Shown here in pieces: positions 1-11,002 of a stretch of 64,000 nucleotides of DNA. This DNA is from Panax quinquefolius (taxonomy: Eukaryota; Streptophyta; Magnoliopsida; Apiales; Araliaceae): assembly GCA_020205615.1 (NCBI GenBank), contig CM035166.1:92110706-92174705 (forward strand), in the 5' to 3' direction. Below the pieces are notes generated by a model. The model saw nothing but the letters and a program-made list of their open reading frames with translations. It was not told the DNA's origin and did not search any database. How positions within the stretch are numbered: the first letter of the stretch is position 1; every line of letters starts with the position of its first letter. Position numbers and translations under genes: made by a program.

Positions 1-675
1 CACATGAGCCCCAGAAGAATGGCAATATTGATCATGTGATAATTTGGTTGATATATTCATTAAGTCATTACTAACTATGATTTTGAAGAAGATGGTGCAC
101 AATATTGGCATACTTCGACTTAATGATATTTTTACCATGAACAATGGAAATTCTATGTACTTATGAAGAGGAGTAAAAAGGATATGTGCTGATTGTACTC
201 TTTTTCCTTCGCTAAGGTTTTTTCCCACTGGGTTTTCCTTTGCAAGGTTTTAATGAGGCAATCCCAAGGCACTAGAAGTTATACAAGAATATTGTACTCT
301 TTTCCTTAGCCAAAATTTTTTCCCACTGAGTTTTTATTTGGTAAGGTTTTTAACGAGGCATATTCTTAGAAAATTGCTACAAAAGAACTCCATCCATTCT
401 GTATGAAGACAATGCTGCATGTATAGCTCAATTAAAGGGAGGATACATCAAAGATAATCTAGCAGACCAACTGCAACGTTTGAAGGATTGCGTCGCAATA
501 TTGGAATGCGACAACTGAAGAACTTAAGTATATATTCATGAGGGAGAGCTAATGCGCGCTGCACTCTTTTTTCCTTAACCAAAGTTTTTTCCCATTGGGT
601 TTTTTCTGGTAAGATTTTTAATGAAATGACTTTTCAATGCGTATTCTTTATCTGATAATGACATCCAAGAGGGAG
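1..675 (+). pseudogene. Ty1/copia retrotransposon, 3' end of pol (RNase H remnants) and 3' non-coding tail
   Basis: Two broken copies of a copia RNase H C-terminus are readable. Positions 38-130 give DNLVDIF...MVHNIGILRLNDI. Positions 393-530 give LYEDNAACIAQLKGGYIK, followed after a frameshift by TFEGLRRNIGMRQLKNL. Both match the family pattern of DNxAD, then a VHxIGMRRLKDL-like tail. After each RNase H piece come T-rich stretches of the form TTTTTTCCCACTGGGTTTT, in three copies near 215, 320 and 580. Such stretches are common between pol and the 3' LTR in plant copia elements. The reading frame is broken and the second copy has lost the middle of RNase H, so this is a dead remnant. The element begins upstream of the window. 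A purine-rich tract at 664-675 directly precedes the LTR and fits a polypurine tract. Confidence 0.75.
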
Positions 676-919
676 TGTTATAAAATTATAGTGGATGTCT
701 AGATTCATAGGATGTCTAGATTCATTCTTATCTTGTAACTCCCATGTTCAATGAGTAATAAAACTCATGACCTTTGAATTTTATAACCTCCTAGTATTGA
801 TGTTAGTACATCTATAAATAATATCATTTTGTAAAGTGAATGGTGGATACAAAATATTATGGAAATACTCTCTTCTCTCTAATCATCTTTGTACTTGATT
901 TTAGTTATCTTTTATAACA
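676..919 (+). mobile_element. Copia 3' LTR (about 244 bp)
   Basis: It starts TGTTATAAAA at 676, right after the purine-rich CCAAGAGGGAG, and ends TTTTATAACA at 919. These ends are perfect 10-bp inverted repeats of the TG...CA type. The internal sequence has CTATAAATAA near 808 and an ATAAAACTCATG stretch, as in short copia LTRs. A second possible end, CATAACA at 929, is less symmetrical. The matching 5' LTR lies outside the window, so the TSD cannot be checked. Confidence 0.75.
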
Positions 920-1446
920 TTTCATAACAGCAATCTCATAGTCTTCAATATTTTTAGGAAATTGATATTTTCACAAATTAATTTGATATTTTCACAAATG
1001 GATTCCATTTTTAACTAAACCAATCTTTTGTGCGATTAGATTAATTATAGAATTTAAATCTTATGTCCAATTTACCCTTATTTAATAAAAGTTGAATTTT
1101 AATTTATTTTAACTATTACTCAAAATTCAATTCAAATAGAACCAAGACAAAATAGCAAGTTGTCGTTTTGATATTCAAATAAATTTGAACCACCAAATTT
1201 GATGTGTACCTCATGCATATATTTTTTATTTAAAAATTGAACCAATTTTTTTTTTTTTTTTTTAAAAAAGGAGACCATAATATGGAGTGATTCTGCTTTA
1301 GCAAACTACGTTGGTACTACAAAGTTAAGCACAGCACCCCGCATAAAATCTTGATTTTATATCTAATCTACCAACCCAAATATGGAATATGTTTTTATTT
1401 GCTCAACAACTAATTGTGATCACAAAAGTAAATTAGAAAAATTATA
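920..1446. other. AT-rich intergenic DNA, no gene seen
   Basis: No coding potential or known repeat was recognised here. It contains a 20-base T run near 1244-1263. Part of it (about 1020-1150) reappears loosely in reverse orientation near 61840-61925, on the far side of the MULE block. Confidence 0.5.
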
Positions 1447-1704
1447 CTCTCTCCGTCCCAAATTAATTACTCAGTTTTGATTTTTTTAAGTCAAATTGAC
1501 TATTTTTAGAATTAATAATTAAGCATATATAAATATATTTTTAAAATTATAAAAATTGGGGTTAGTAATAAATTGTATATACTTTCTTTTGGTTATAATA
1601 TCTTCACCTATATTTTAGCAAAAATAGTAAAAAGATTAGTTTTAAAAATGGTCAATTTGACTTTAAAAAGTCAAAACTAAGCAATTAATTTGGGACGGAG
1701 GTAG
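1447..1704. mobile_element. Stowaway-like MITE (Tc1/mariner group), 258 bp
   Basis: Left end CTCTCTCCGTCCCAAATTAA and right end (reverse complement) CTACCTCCGTCCCAAATTAA form a terminal inverted repeat ending in the Stowaway CTCCGTCCC consensus. TA dinucleotides flank both ends (1445-1446 and 1705-1706), as expected for the TSD of this group. The subterminal TCAAATTGAC and GTCAATTTGA also pair, so the whole element can fold on itself. There is no coding capacity. Such elements depend on a mariner transposase encoded elsewhere. Confidence 0.9.
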
Positions 1705-1706
1705 TA

Positions 1707-2121
1707 TTATTGAACGGTCAAGTTGTGTAAATGTGAATATAAAAAAATATTGGAAAGGCACTTCAATGCTCCATTTATTTCAAAAAAAAGTACAAACTTA
1801 AAAATAAATTTGTTCCTATTTATTCTTAAATATTAAATATAATAATAGTGATGATTTAATAATGAAATAGTAATAATAAATTGGATTATATTATATTATT
1901 TTCACTATCATCAAAATAAACTAGATTTGCTTTAAAATTTTGATAAAATGAATTTATTTTTATATTTTGTAGAATGGAAGAATATGGTTGTGTCGATCCA
2001 AGAACGTAATAAGATTGATTATTTTGATACTAATTAACAAGACTACTCCAAATCATGTGTTTCTTCCTTCCATGATGTGTATAATATTTGAAGAATGTAA
2101 TAGAAGTTGAGAAGATATGCA
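1707..2121. other. AT-rich intergenic DNA, nothing recognised
   Basis: No open frame of note and no repeat family recognised. The last eight bases (2114-2121, GATATGCA) are the left TSD of the hAT element that follows. Confidence 0.5.
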
Positions 2122-3052
2122 CAGGGGAGGATCTAGTTTGAAAGTTTAGTGGGGTCAAATTCAAAAATAAAATTTATTAAGAATAAAAATTAATTTAATA
2201 AAATGATTCACAAAATTAAATAATCCTCAAATATTGTTTACAATAACATTTTTCGAGGTTTTATTGTTTGAAATTGATGCATGATAACCTCATTTTTAAT
2301 AGGTACAAAAATATCATATTTCAATAACATTTACGTGCCTTCTTTCAATTCCTCTGCCTCTTCATATATATATATATAAATATATATTAATATATTCACA
2401 AATTTTAAGGCTTAGTGGAACAAAATAAGTAGAGTACTATAGTTATATTAGTACACTACTATTATATTACTGGGAAAAAAATATGCTACTATCTTGTTAA
2501 TATGATAGATAAATATTTTAATATACTTTAAAATGTTTAAATTTGATTAAGTGACTGGTGGATTGTTCAACAACAACCGACAACATTATTGGGAGAAAAT
2601 AAATATAATGATATTGATATCGAATTTTATACTACTACTACTGATGAAATGACACAAGTCTACATAATATTGGAATATTTACTAGGCATTGTTTTTTTGT
2701 GTGAAAAATTCGGGTAAATTATAGAAACTCTAAACAAAATCTTTCATATTTTTTAGTAACTATAACTCCTCTGTTTTTTACTTTCTTGGAATTCAAGAGA
2801 AGTAAATTGATCAAGACAATAAAATACTTAAGTTCTTATAGTAGTATTTTATTTTAACAATATAGTAGTATATTATTTTTTCAGTAACAAAATAGTAGTG
2901 TACTAATATAACTGTAGTACTCTACTTATTTTGTTTCACCGTGATTTAAAATTTGTGAATATATTAATAATTGTAGTATATATATATATTATGAAGAGGT
3001 GAAAATTTAGTGGGGGCAAGTGCCCCCTGCCTTAGCCTTAGGTTCGCCCCTG
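2122..3052. mobile_element. Non-autonomous hAT element (about 931 bp)
   Basis: The left end CAGGGGAGGATCTAG and right end (reverse complement) CAGGGGCGAACCTAAG are hAT-type termini. The flanking octamers GATATGCA (2114-2121) and GATATGCC (3053-3060) match at 7 of 8 positions, the hAT TSD length. A long internal inverted repeat (about 2351-2473 against 2891-3001, sharing AAATAAGTAGAGTACTA) pairs the two halves. No transposase reading frame is present, so it would need hAT transposase in trans. The left arm has about 200 bp more between terminus and inverted arm than the right, which suggests an insertion or rearrangement. Confidence 0.85.
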
Positions 3053-3071
3053 GATATGCCACATCACTGAA

Positions 3072-3495
3072 GGGTTAAATACAAAGTCGACTACTGAACT
3101 TTTCTGATATTTGGGTATTGAGCCCCTTTCTTCCGGTCAACGCAAACTGAGCCATTTTCTATTCAAAAATTTGGACTTTGAACCCCCATGTGGTGCATGC
3201 ACATGTGGCGCCTACGTGGCACATCTGATGCGGCATTTATATTTTAATTTGACACGTGGCACATGTGATAGGGCTTCTTTAGAATTTTTTCCAAAAATTT
3301 GTCTCTCCCAAGGTTTGAACTCGCAACCTCAAGTGTGAAATTTTAAGTATCTAACCACTAGACCACCACATGTTAACAATTAAAATTTTGCAAGGACTAA
3401 TCTTTATATCAAAACATTTCATTTTCTCCCAAAAAATTAAAATAGTACACGGTTACTACAATTTTAATATAATAATAATTATAATAATAGTATTA

Positions 3496-3540
<45 letters not shown>

Positions 3541-3559
3541 TTAATAATAATAATAATAC
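3072..3559 (+). repeat. Left TIR of the MULE
   Basis: About 470-490 bp, roughly 90% identical by eye to the reverse complement of 61150-61666. Shared landmarks are the GTCGAC..ACTGAA start, TGGGTATTGAGCCC, the CACGTGGC/GACACGTG block, a tRNA-like segment, AGTACACGGTTACTACAATT, and an (AAT)n microsatellite at about 3466-3558. Any long isoleucine-rich open frame here is just the (ATT)n repeat. Confidence 0.85.
3312..3365 (-). repeat. tRNA-like A box/B box segment in left TIR
   Basis: On the minus strand, TGGTCTAGTGG (3355-3365) resembles an RNA polymerase III A box. GGTTGCGAGTTCAAACC (3312-3328) is a close B-box match with a T-loop-like GTTCAAACC. The segment does not fold into a full functional tRNA (no clear acceptor stem or anticodon arm), so I call it a tRNA-derived remnant, not a tRNA gene. 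Confidence 0.55.
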
Positions 3560-3678
3560 ACTACATTACTCTGATTTCAAGTCTACTTGTGAAACTCCGT
3601 AGTATTTCTTTTTTTCGGCTTTCCTTTGTATTATATATGTTGTACAAATGAAAAATAGGACTTAGTTTTTATGTTATT
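3560..3678. other. MULE interior, left piece
   Basis: A short unique stretch between the left TIR and the first LTR, with no coding sequence. Its last five bases, TTATT (3674-3678), are the probable left TSD of the old plus-strand LTR, against CTATT at 50017-50021. Confidence 0.5.
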
Positions 3679-4813
3679 TGTGAGATCCCAAAATTATGAA
3701 ATGAAAGTATTCAATTTTCTTATAATTATTATTTTATTTAGTAATTGGTTAAATTGAGAAAGGGTTAAAGTTAAGGGTGATATGTGAAAATTTTGCAAAG
3801 TATGCAAGTTGTTATAAAATATTCGTTTGGTCGGGGAATATCCGTACGACGGCACAATCATTTGTGGACCCCACAATGGAAGTATTGTCGTAGTAAGAAA
3901 ATGACAGAATTATCTTTTTATAAAAATAACTTGTGAAAGTGTTACCGTTAAAAGCTGTTGAACTACTTTCGGTAGTAAAAAATACGATGTCTGGCGTGGT
4001 TGCATAGTAGCACACAGTATTGATTATTGATGCTTACGTGAGAAGTCACTCAGTTATACTCAATTATTGTTACAGTAATTGTTGCATCATATCTCTCATA
4101 TTATTGATTCAATTATTGTAATAGTATCATCTGCATAATATGTTATATTATTAAATCAATAATTGAGATGGCAAAGTTATTCATATTATTATTTGCAATA
4201 TTGATAATGTCTAGAAGTTCTGTCAAGGAGAGGTTTGGTCACCTAATTGCGCGCCAATAAGGAGAAATCCTTATTGGAAAGCCCCCTCTTTCCTGAGAAC
4301 GACCTGGTTATTAAATATTGTGAGTTATAATATTAATGATGAATAAGTTCGTGTTGATTAAAGATGAAATTGATAGTTCCATTGTGTTGGAATTATTAGT
4401 GTTAGTGGAAATCGACATTTATTTCGATATTAATTGATGTCTGAAAGTTATACTGACCAATCGGGTAATTAATCGGATAAATGAGCAATTAATTACAATT
4501 AATTCACATGATTATAACTATGTGTTTGCATGTGTGTACTATTGATTCACATGATTTACTACTAGGGGAGTTGGTGCAAGATTGATAATACTTGCATGAC
4601 TAAATTAAAAATGGAGGTATAGATGAAGGTACTATACTATAATTAATTTTTTCACATGTTTAGAACTATTGAGTCACATGATTTACTATTAGAGGAGGTG
4701 GTGCAAGTTTGATAATACTTGTAGGACTAAATTAAAAATAAAAGAAAAGAGGAAGGTATTATACTGTAATATTTCAAGTCCCAAAACGTGCAATTATTGA
4801 AACTATATTTTCC

Positions 4814-4821
4814 TATAAATA
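4814..4821 (+). promoter_or_regulatory. LTR core promoter TATA box (old plus LTR)
   Basis: TATAAATA sits within CCTATAAATAGAAGCTCATT and is followed by a CTTCATTATT start-site-like region and a GAGAGAAA-rich leader. The same block is kept in the other LTRs: plus strand at 13517, 18470, 40853 and 46509; minus strand at 6962-6969, 24761-24768, 39526-39533, 48444-48451, 52458-52465 and 59959-59966. Conservation across copies supports it as the LTR promoter. Confidence 0.7.
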
Positions 4822-5243
4822 GAAGCTCATTCCTTCATTATTTTTCACCAATTCACTAAAACTATAGAGCAATTATTATAGAGAGAAATTATAGAGAGAA
4901 AGAAGAAGAGAAGTCTGCTACCTCACTATTCCAATATCCAGTTTTCTTCCGAGGTAAGGGATATTATTATTATAGTAAAGGGTATTATTTATTTCGTATT
5001 AATGAAGAGAGCTTCTGTTATTCCATTCTTAATTATTATGTTGGAATAACTTTTAATACATCAAGTCCGCATACATGGTAAAATTCTTCATTATTCCATT
5101 CTTTATTATTCCGCATTGGAATATCCTCAGATGTCTGGATTACGTATGACCGTTCCATTCTTTATTATTACATTGGAATATCACATGCATGCAATATTAC
5201 GCATGACCTAGTTCCATTATTTATTATTCTGTTGGCAATAACA

Positions 5244-8134
5244 TGTGACGCCCCCAAAATAGGTATACATCACCCATCTTGAGTCGTCAAATATATGGTA
5301 CAAAAATCAAATACAACTTAATTATACAACAGTCGTGTAAAATACGATAAAACATAATCTAGGAGTTTTAATAAGAATATTGTCATCTAGACAATATCCA
5401 CACTCAATGGAGTCCTCATTACATATATTGTCACACTATTTAACAGAAAAGTGAGGACTACTAATGCTATCATCTGGACCGTCACTCGGTTCCCTGACTA
5501 GTCCCGGCTACGTTCTCATTTCCTGAAGAGAACAGTGAAAGAAAGGGTGAGCTCGACTAGCCCAAGAAAAATATTATGACTAAGATAATGCGAGTAATAA
5601 ATTATCTTTAGCCTTCAACTGCAGTGTTAAATCGATAAAATATAATAAACATTAAGTTTAATCTGCGGTGAACAAGCAAACCATTAGAAGAGTCAAGTAG
5701 AGAATAAAATCTACTATCTTCTATGATTTAAAGGTTTTTCATCACTTTTATCATTTTGAGACTCGACAATAAATAAACCACATCATCCCCACACTTCTGA
5801 CAAGGATATTCATTAGTATCACGACCACAAATTATCCATGCACTATGGGCCAAGGATATTGGTGTATTCATCATTGGTCATGATCATGCCAACAACTGTC
5901 CATCAATGCACTACGGCTAATGAGGATTTTTATCACATCTTTTGTAACATTACGGTCATGATTATACCGAATAATCTATGTTCACAATCATACCAAGTCC
6001 ATCTATGCACTACAGGCCACAGATGACTTTCAACATATTATAAACATGAGGATGATGACAATGATATAAGAATTCAATAAAACAAGTTCAAGGATTAATT
6101 TATCCAGAATTCATTAACGTCCAAATTGTCAACATGATACTGCTTTGTAGAGTAAAATTCAAGAATGCTCAGAAGAATATTTCCATGAAAGATACTGGAT
6201 GAAGCACAAATATCAAGGATATTCAACTAATTTCATGGAGTATAAAAGCCAAAACTTTAACCAACTGAGTATAATAAAGAATATTTGAAATTGTAAATGG
6301 ATTTTAGCCCGTCATGCGGTAATCCACGTAGACAGATCGTTTCAACAGAATAATAAAGAATGGAATAATAGAATAATTTCACCATGTATGCGGTACTTCG
6401 CATAGACATGTTATTCCAACAGAATAATAAAGAATGAAATAGCAGAAGAATTTTACAATGTATGCGGTACTTCGCATAGACAAGTTATTCCAACATAATA
6501 ATAAAGAATGGAATAATGTAAGAATTCATCGATACGCGCGATAGACCGCATGACGAGTTATTCTAATGTAATAATAAATAATGGAACGAAGTTATGCGTA
6601 ACGCATACGAATGTGGATATTTCGGCTGAATAATAAAGAATGGAATAATAGAAGAATTTTACCATGTATGCGATTACTTTGCATAGATAAAGTTATTCCA
6701 ATATAATAATAAAGAATGGAATAATAGAAGAATTTCACCATGTATACTGTGTCCACAGATAGATAAAAGTTATTCCAACGAATAATATGGAATGGAATAA
6801 CAATAGCTCTCTTCATGAATACGAAAGAAATAATACCCCTTACCGTAGAAAAAACTGAATGCTGGAATAGTGAGGTAGCAGACTTCTCTTCTTCTTTCTC
6901 TCTATAATAATTGCTCTATAGCTTTAGTGGATTGGTGAAAAATGAAGGAAGAATGAGCTTCTATTTATAGAAAAATATAGTTTCGATAATTGCACGTTTT
7001 GGGGCTCAAAATATTACATTATAATACCTTCTTCTTTTTCTTCATTTTTAATTTAGTCTTACAAGTATTATCAAACTTGCACCACCTCCCCTAATAGTAA
7101 ATAATGTGAATTAATAGTTCATTCATGTGACTCAATAGTATAATCATGTGAAAAAACTAATTACAGTATAGTACCTTCAACTATACCTCTATTTTTAATT
7201 TAGTCATGCAAGTATTATCAATCTTGAACCACATCCCCTAATAGTACATGAATGTGAATCAATAGTACACACATATGAACAAATAGTTATAATCATGTGA
7301 GTTAATAGCAATTAATTGCTCCTTTATCCGGTTAATTATCCGATTGATCAATATAACCTCCAGACATCAATTATTATCGAAATAAATGTTGATTTCCACT
7401 AACACTAATAATTCCAACACAATGGAACTATCAATTTCATCTTTAATCAACACAACTTATTCATCATTAATATTATAACTCACAATATTTAACAACCAGA
7501 CCATTCCCAAGAAAGAGGGGGCTTTTCGATAAAGATTTCTCATTATTGGCGCGCAATTAGGTGACCAAACCTCTCCTTGATAGAACTTCTAGACATTGTC
7601 AATATTGCAAATAATAATATGAATAACTTTGTCGTCTCAATTATTGGTTTAATAATAATAAATATTATGCAGATGATACTGTGACAATAATTGAATCAAT
7701 AATATGAGAGATATGATTCAAAGAATTATTGTAGCGATAATTGAGTATAATGAGTGACTTCTCATAAAGCATCAATAATCAATACCGTGTGCTACTATGC
7801 AACCACACGTATTACTGTACTTTTACTACCGAGTAATTCAACCGTTTTAACGGTAACACTTTCGCCGTTATTTTTGTAAAATGATAATTCTGTCGTTTTT
7901 TAACTACGACAATACTTCCGTTGTGGGGTCCACCAATGATTGTGTCGTCGTATGAATATTCCCTGTTAAAACGAATATTTCCCGACCAATCAAATATTAT
8001 TTAACAACTTGCTTACTTTGCAAAATTTATAAATACTACCCACAACTATAACACTATCTCCAATCCACACCATAATATTCAAAAAAATATTTCGAGAAAA
8101 TTAAATATTTATTCATAAAATTTGAGGTCTTACA
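5244..8134 (-). repeat. 3' LTR of the 5244-12567 element
   Basis: About 2.89 kb. On the minus strand it starts TGTAAGACCTC at 8134 and ends GGGGGCGTCACA at 5244. Contents, read on the plus strand: LTR-end block with ACATCACCCATCTT, hairpin repeats near 5800-6010, ~59-bp tandem array at about 6330-6800 (AACAGAATAATAAAGAATGG in each unit), reverse TATA at 6962-6969, and an AT-rich U3. ATAAGGAGTGGAGAT on the minus strand just beyond 8134 is the polypurine tract. Confidence 0.85.
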
Positions 8135-8229
8135 ATCTCCACTCCTTATGAAATTTCACCCTCGAAATTTATGTACATACCTGGTATATCGAAGGGGTGA
8201 GGATACCTTGAATACCTTTATCGTCGAAA

Positions 8230-8780
8230 ACATTACACGTTGCATACGTGCATGCCCGATGTCCTCCAATTGTCTCTAAATACAAAGCAGTCCCTAAAAT
8301 AGCCATTTTAGGCCTTGATACCGACCTCAAATCTCAAAATATAAAGTATGAAAGTTTTAGGTCTACTCGTTATCTTTCCGAATCATCCTAAATCACCTCA
8401 ATCGGAGTTCGTATGAAAACGTTATGCCCAATTTACTAAAGGACGTTCGGACATATTTTGGCTTAACACTTGACCAGTGCCTAGCCGCCCAAATTTGGCC
8501 TTGGGCAAGTGCCTAGGTGCCCAAGAACATATTCTAAGCACCGAGCCTAGTGCCTAGGCGCTCAACCTTTGGCACTTAACTCCAATTTTCTAAATTTTGC
8601 AACTTTTGACACACATACTTCAAATCTTCATAACTTATTCATCCGTTATCAGAATTAGTTCATTTTCGAGGCTATGGAAAGCTTTTAATATGCTCTATAA
8701 AACCGCCATGATTTTATAATTTTTCAAATTCAATAATTATTCCAAAATTTGGCTCCAAAGTCCCCCAAGACTAAGTTTTT
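8230..8780 (-). other. Non-coding spacer in place of the chromodomain
   Basis: Between the polypurine tract and the remnant integrase tail lies about 550 bp with no coding sequence, including short repeats of GTGCCTAGGCGC type near 8475-8575. Other copies carry the chromodomain region here (for example 17385-17588), so this is an insertion or replacement. Its origin is unknown. Confidence 0.45.
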
Positions 8781-9570
8781 ACTAACAACAATACGTGAAA
8801 AACGTTATGAACACGCGACATACTTGGCAATAAAATAAGTTTATAGGCCATAGTTCCTACTCGATCAAGGATTTCAAATGGGCCAATTAAATCGAGGGTG
8901 AAATTTCCTCTCTTCATCGACTTTTACTTCTAGAATAACGCCCTCTTGAACCTTCTTCTTCACATTCATCAGCTCCGGGTGTGTAGTTTGAGCGGCTTTA
9001 ACTTTATCGATTAAAGTCGATTCTACTCGTATATTCGTTATCTTCACATGGGTCCCTAGAGTCTTTAACTCTATCTTCATCATTTGTAAGTTATACGAAA
9101 TGGGTTTTTTTTTGTGTTAACAACATCGCACTCGTAAACGCATACGATCTTCTACTCAATGCGTCAGCTACCACGTTCGCTCTTCTACAATGATATTGAA
9201 TGGTATAGTCGTAATCTTCAACAGCTCGAGCCAACGTCTTTGGCGCATTATGCGTTCGTTTTGGTTGAAGAAATATTTAAGGGTTTTAGAAATGGGTTTT
9301 GTACTGGGGTCAATACAAAATTCGATTTCACGCTCTGGGGTAGGCCAAGAAGTCTTCAAGAATACTTCAGGAAATTTATTAACGATAGAAATATCATTCA
9401 AAACTGTGACTCTCATCCAAGACTTGGATAGCACATGTAATGAAGGTTTCTCCAAACGGAGTTTCAACCGATAAGTCAAAGTCTAATTTCTCCGGAGTCA
9501 AATTTAATCGTTGAGCACAAGCAAGAGATAAAAGAATGGGTAGAACCGGTATCTAATAAGGTATAGACTT
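8781..9570 (-). pseudogene. Chromovirus pol remnant: protease start, fused RT/RNase H, integrase ends
   Basis: Read on the minus strand. A protease active site YTLLDTGSTHSFI lies near 9505-9560. Next are RT N-terminal residues LNDISIVNKFPEVF and REIEF, and then PISKTLKYFF, which joins the RT start directly to the RNase H end RQRRWLELLK (9168-9479). After an IELKTLGTHVKI...STLIDKVKA block (8874-9083), the frame passes from DEERK to PRFNWP and on to SRVHNVFH-like residues near 8800. The RT catalytic YxDD region, the RNase H active site and the integrase DDE core are therefore missing. Both junctions recur in the 12691-20167 element. Confidence 0.75.
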
Positions 9571-9589
9571 CGCAAAAATTTATAATTAA

Positions 9590-10815
9590 CTAACCCGTGC
9601 TAACTTCGTTTGGGTTACTCGCTTTTTGAGAAGTCATGAAAAACGCTCTTCCTGAAACCACCGACCTTGTTTTGTCCGTATCTGCCTTTGGTGCCACCAT
9701 CCTAGCTGGACTTGATTTTGGTGCACGACAAAATTGGGCTAGGTGACCTTCTTTTCCACAATTGTAACATGCTTTGGACTGCATCACGCAGTTTGGACTG
9801 ATATGTCCCTCCCCTCTGCATTTGAAGCATACAATTGGTGGTCGTTCTCCTTCCTTGAAAACGGGTGTTGGTGCTGTTGTCTTTCCATCGTTGTTGAACC
9901 TTCTCTTCTTAAAATTTCCACTCTTATTATCTTGGCCATGATTACCACCGAAGTGGTTACCATTCTTGGCATGATAATTTTCCCCATGATGGCTATCATT
10001 GTTCCGAATGCCGTTGCCACCGATACGATTATTATCGTGTTGTTGCTCGTTATCCTTTCGTTGGGCTGGCTCATTATCGCGCTCCAATAACTGAGCCCTA
10101 TTCACTACATCTGAATATAAATACAGTTTGTGAGAAATTAGGTATTGACGTATCTCGGGTTTCAAACCTCTTAGAAACATCCGCGTCATTCTCTCCTCAT
10201 TATCAACCAAATAGGACGCAAATCGAGACAACTCAGTAAACTTAGCTTCGTATTACGCCACGGTCATATTGTTTTGCTCAAGCTTGATGAACTCTACCTT
10301 TTTCATGTGACGAATATTTCAGGAAAGTACTTGTCGTTGAACAGTTCTTGGAAATTCTCCCAAGACATCTTCAATGCGGCAGGTTGAGTACGCTTTACAG
10401 ATTCCCACCAGTAATCTGCCTCTGTTCGCAACATGAAGGTGGCAAGGGGAACCTTTTGCTCCTCGGATCATCCCAAGACATCAAATATCTTGTTGATCTG
10501 CTTTATCCACGTCTCTGCCTTAAGTGGTTTTGGCTCTCCAAAAAACTCCGGTGGTCCCAGCTCCTTGAATTGCTTAGCGGTGACCGTCCGAGAGTTGTCA
10601 GTGTTTCCACCTACATTTTGGACAGGAGCCGCTCTCGCCTGATGTTGCATGAATTGCATAAAGCCTCTAAACATCCCATCGTTCACCATTTCATCGGTGT
10701 TATTGTTTACATGAGGATTATTGTCTTCCTATTGCACATTACCCTGGGTATTGATCGTTGGTGACTCAACGGTCTCATGTGCTTCATTGCTTATCTCAAC
10801 ATTTTTGGATGCCAT
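9590..10815 (-). pseudogene. gag: Chromovirus gag (capsid-nucleocapsid), frameshifted
   Basis: Gag packages the retrotransposon RNA. The likely start is ATG at 10815 (MASKNVEISNEAHE...). Visible blocks are FRGFMQFMQHQARAAP (10468-10689 frame), TAKQFKELGPPEFFGEPKPL, and the Retrotrans_gag-type stretch ERMTRMFLRGLKPEIRQYLI (9590-10231 frame). Then come a basic Asn/Gly/His-rich linker and two intact CCHC zinc knuckles, CFKCRGEGHISPNC and CYNCGKEGHLAQFC. A stop (NVQ*EDNN) and at least one frameshift interrupt it. It is the best preserved nucleocapsid in the window: the autonomous-like copy at 57060-58245 has lost a cysteine in its second knuckle. Confidence 0.8.
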
Positions 10816-10985
10816 TTTCAAATACTGACACAAAAAAATGGTTAATTAACATATCACATATTATCCCAATACTCTGACCGACCAATTAAATACCAAATAA
10901 ACTTAGGTAGGTCATACTAGCGAAGGAATTTCCCGTCTCTCCCCTCCTAGTTCTTCTCTCACATCTCAGCTAGGGATCATATCCC

Positions 10986-11002
10986 TAAGCTTTGATACCA
11001 AC
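10986..11002 (-). other. Primer-binding site
   Basis: On the minus strand GTTGGTATCAAAGCTTAGG follows the LTR end (11003) directly. It resembles the TGGTATCAGAGC complement of the initiator tRNA-Met 3' end used by most plant gypsy elements. Confidence 0.7.

Noticed and set aside
3370..3651. 93-codon isoleucine-rich open frame
   Set aside because: It is a translation of the (AAT)n microsatellite in the MULE TIR, with no gene signals.
9743..10090. 115-codon plus-strand frame over gag
   Set aside because: Shadow of the minus-strand nucleocapsid coding sequence.
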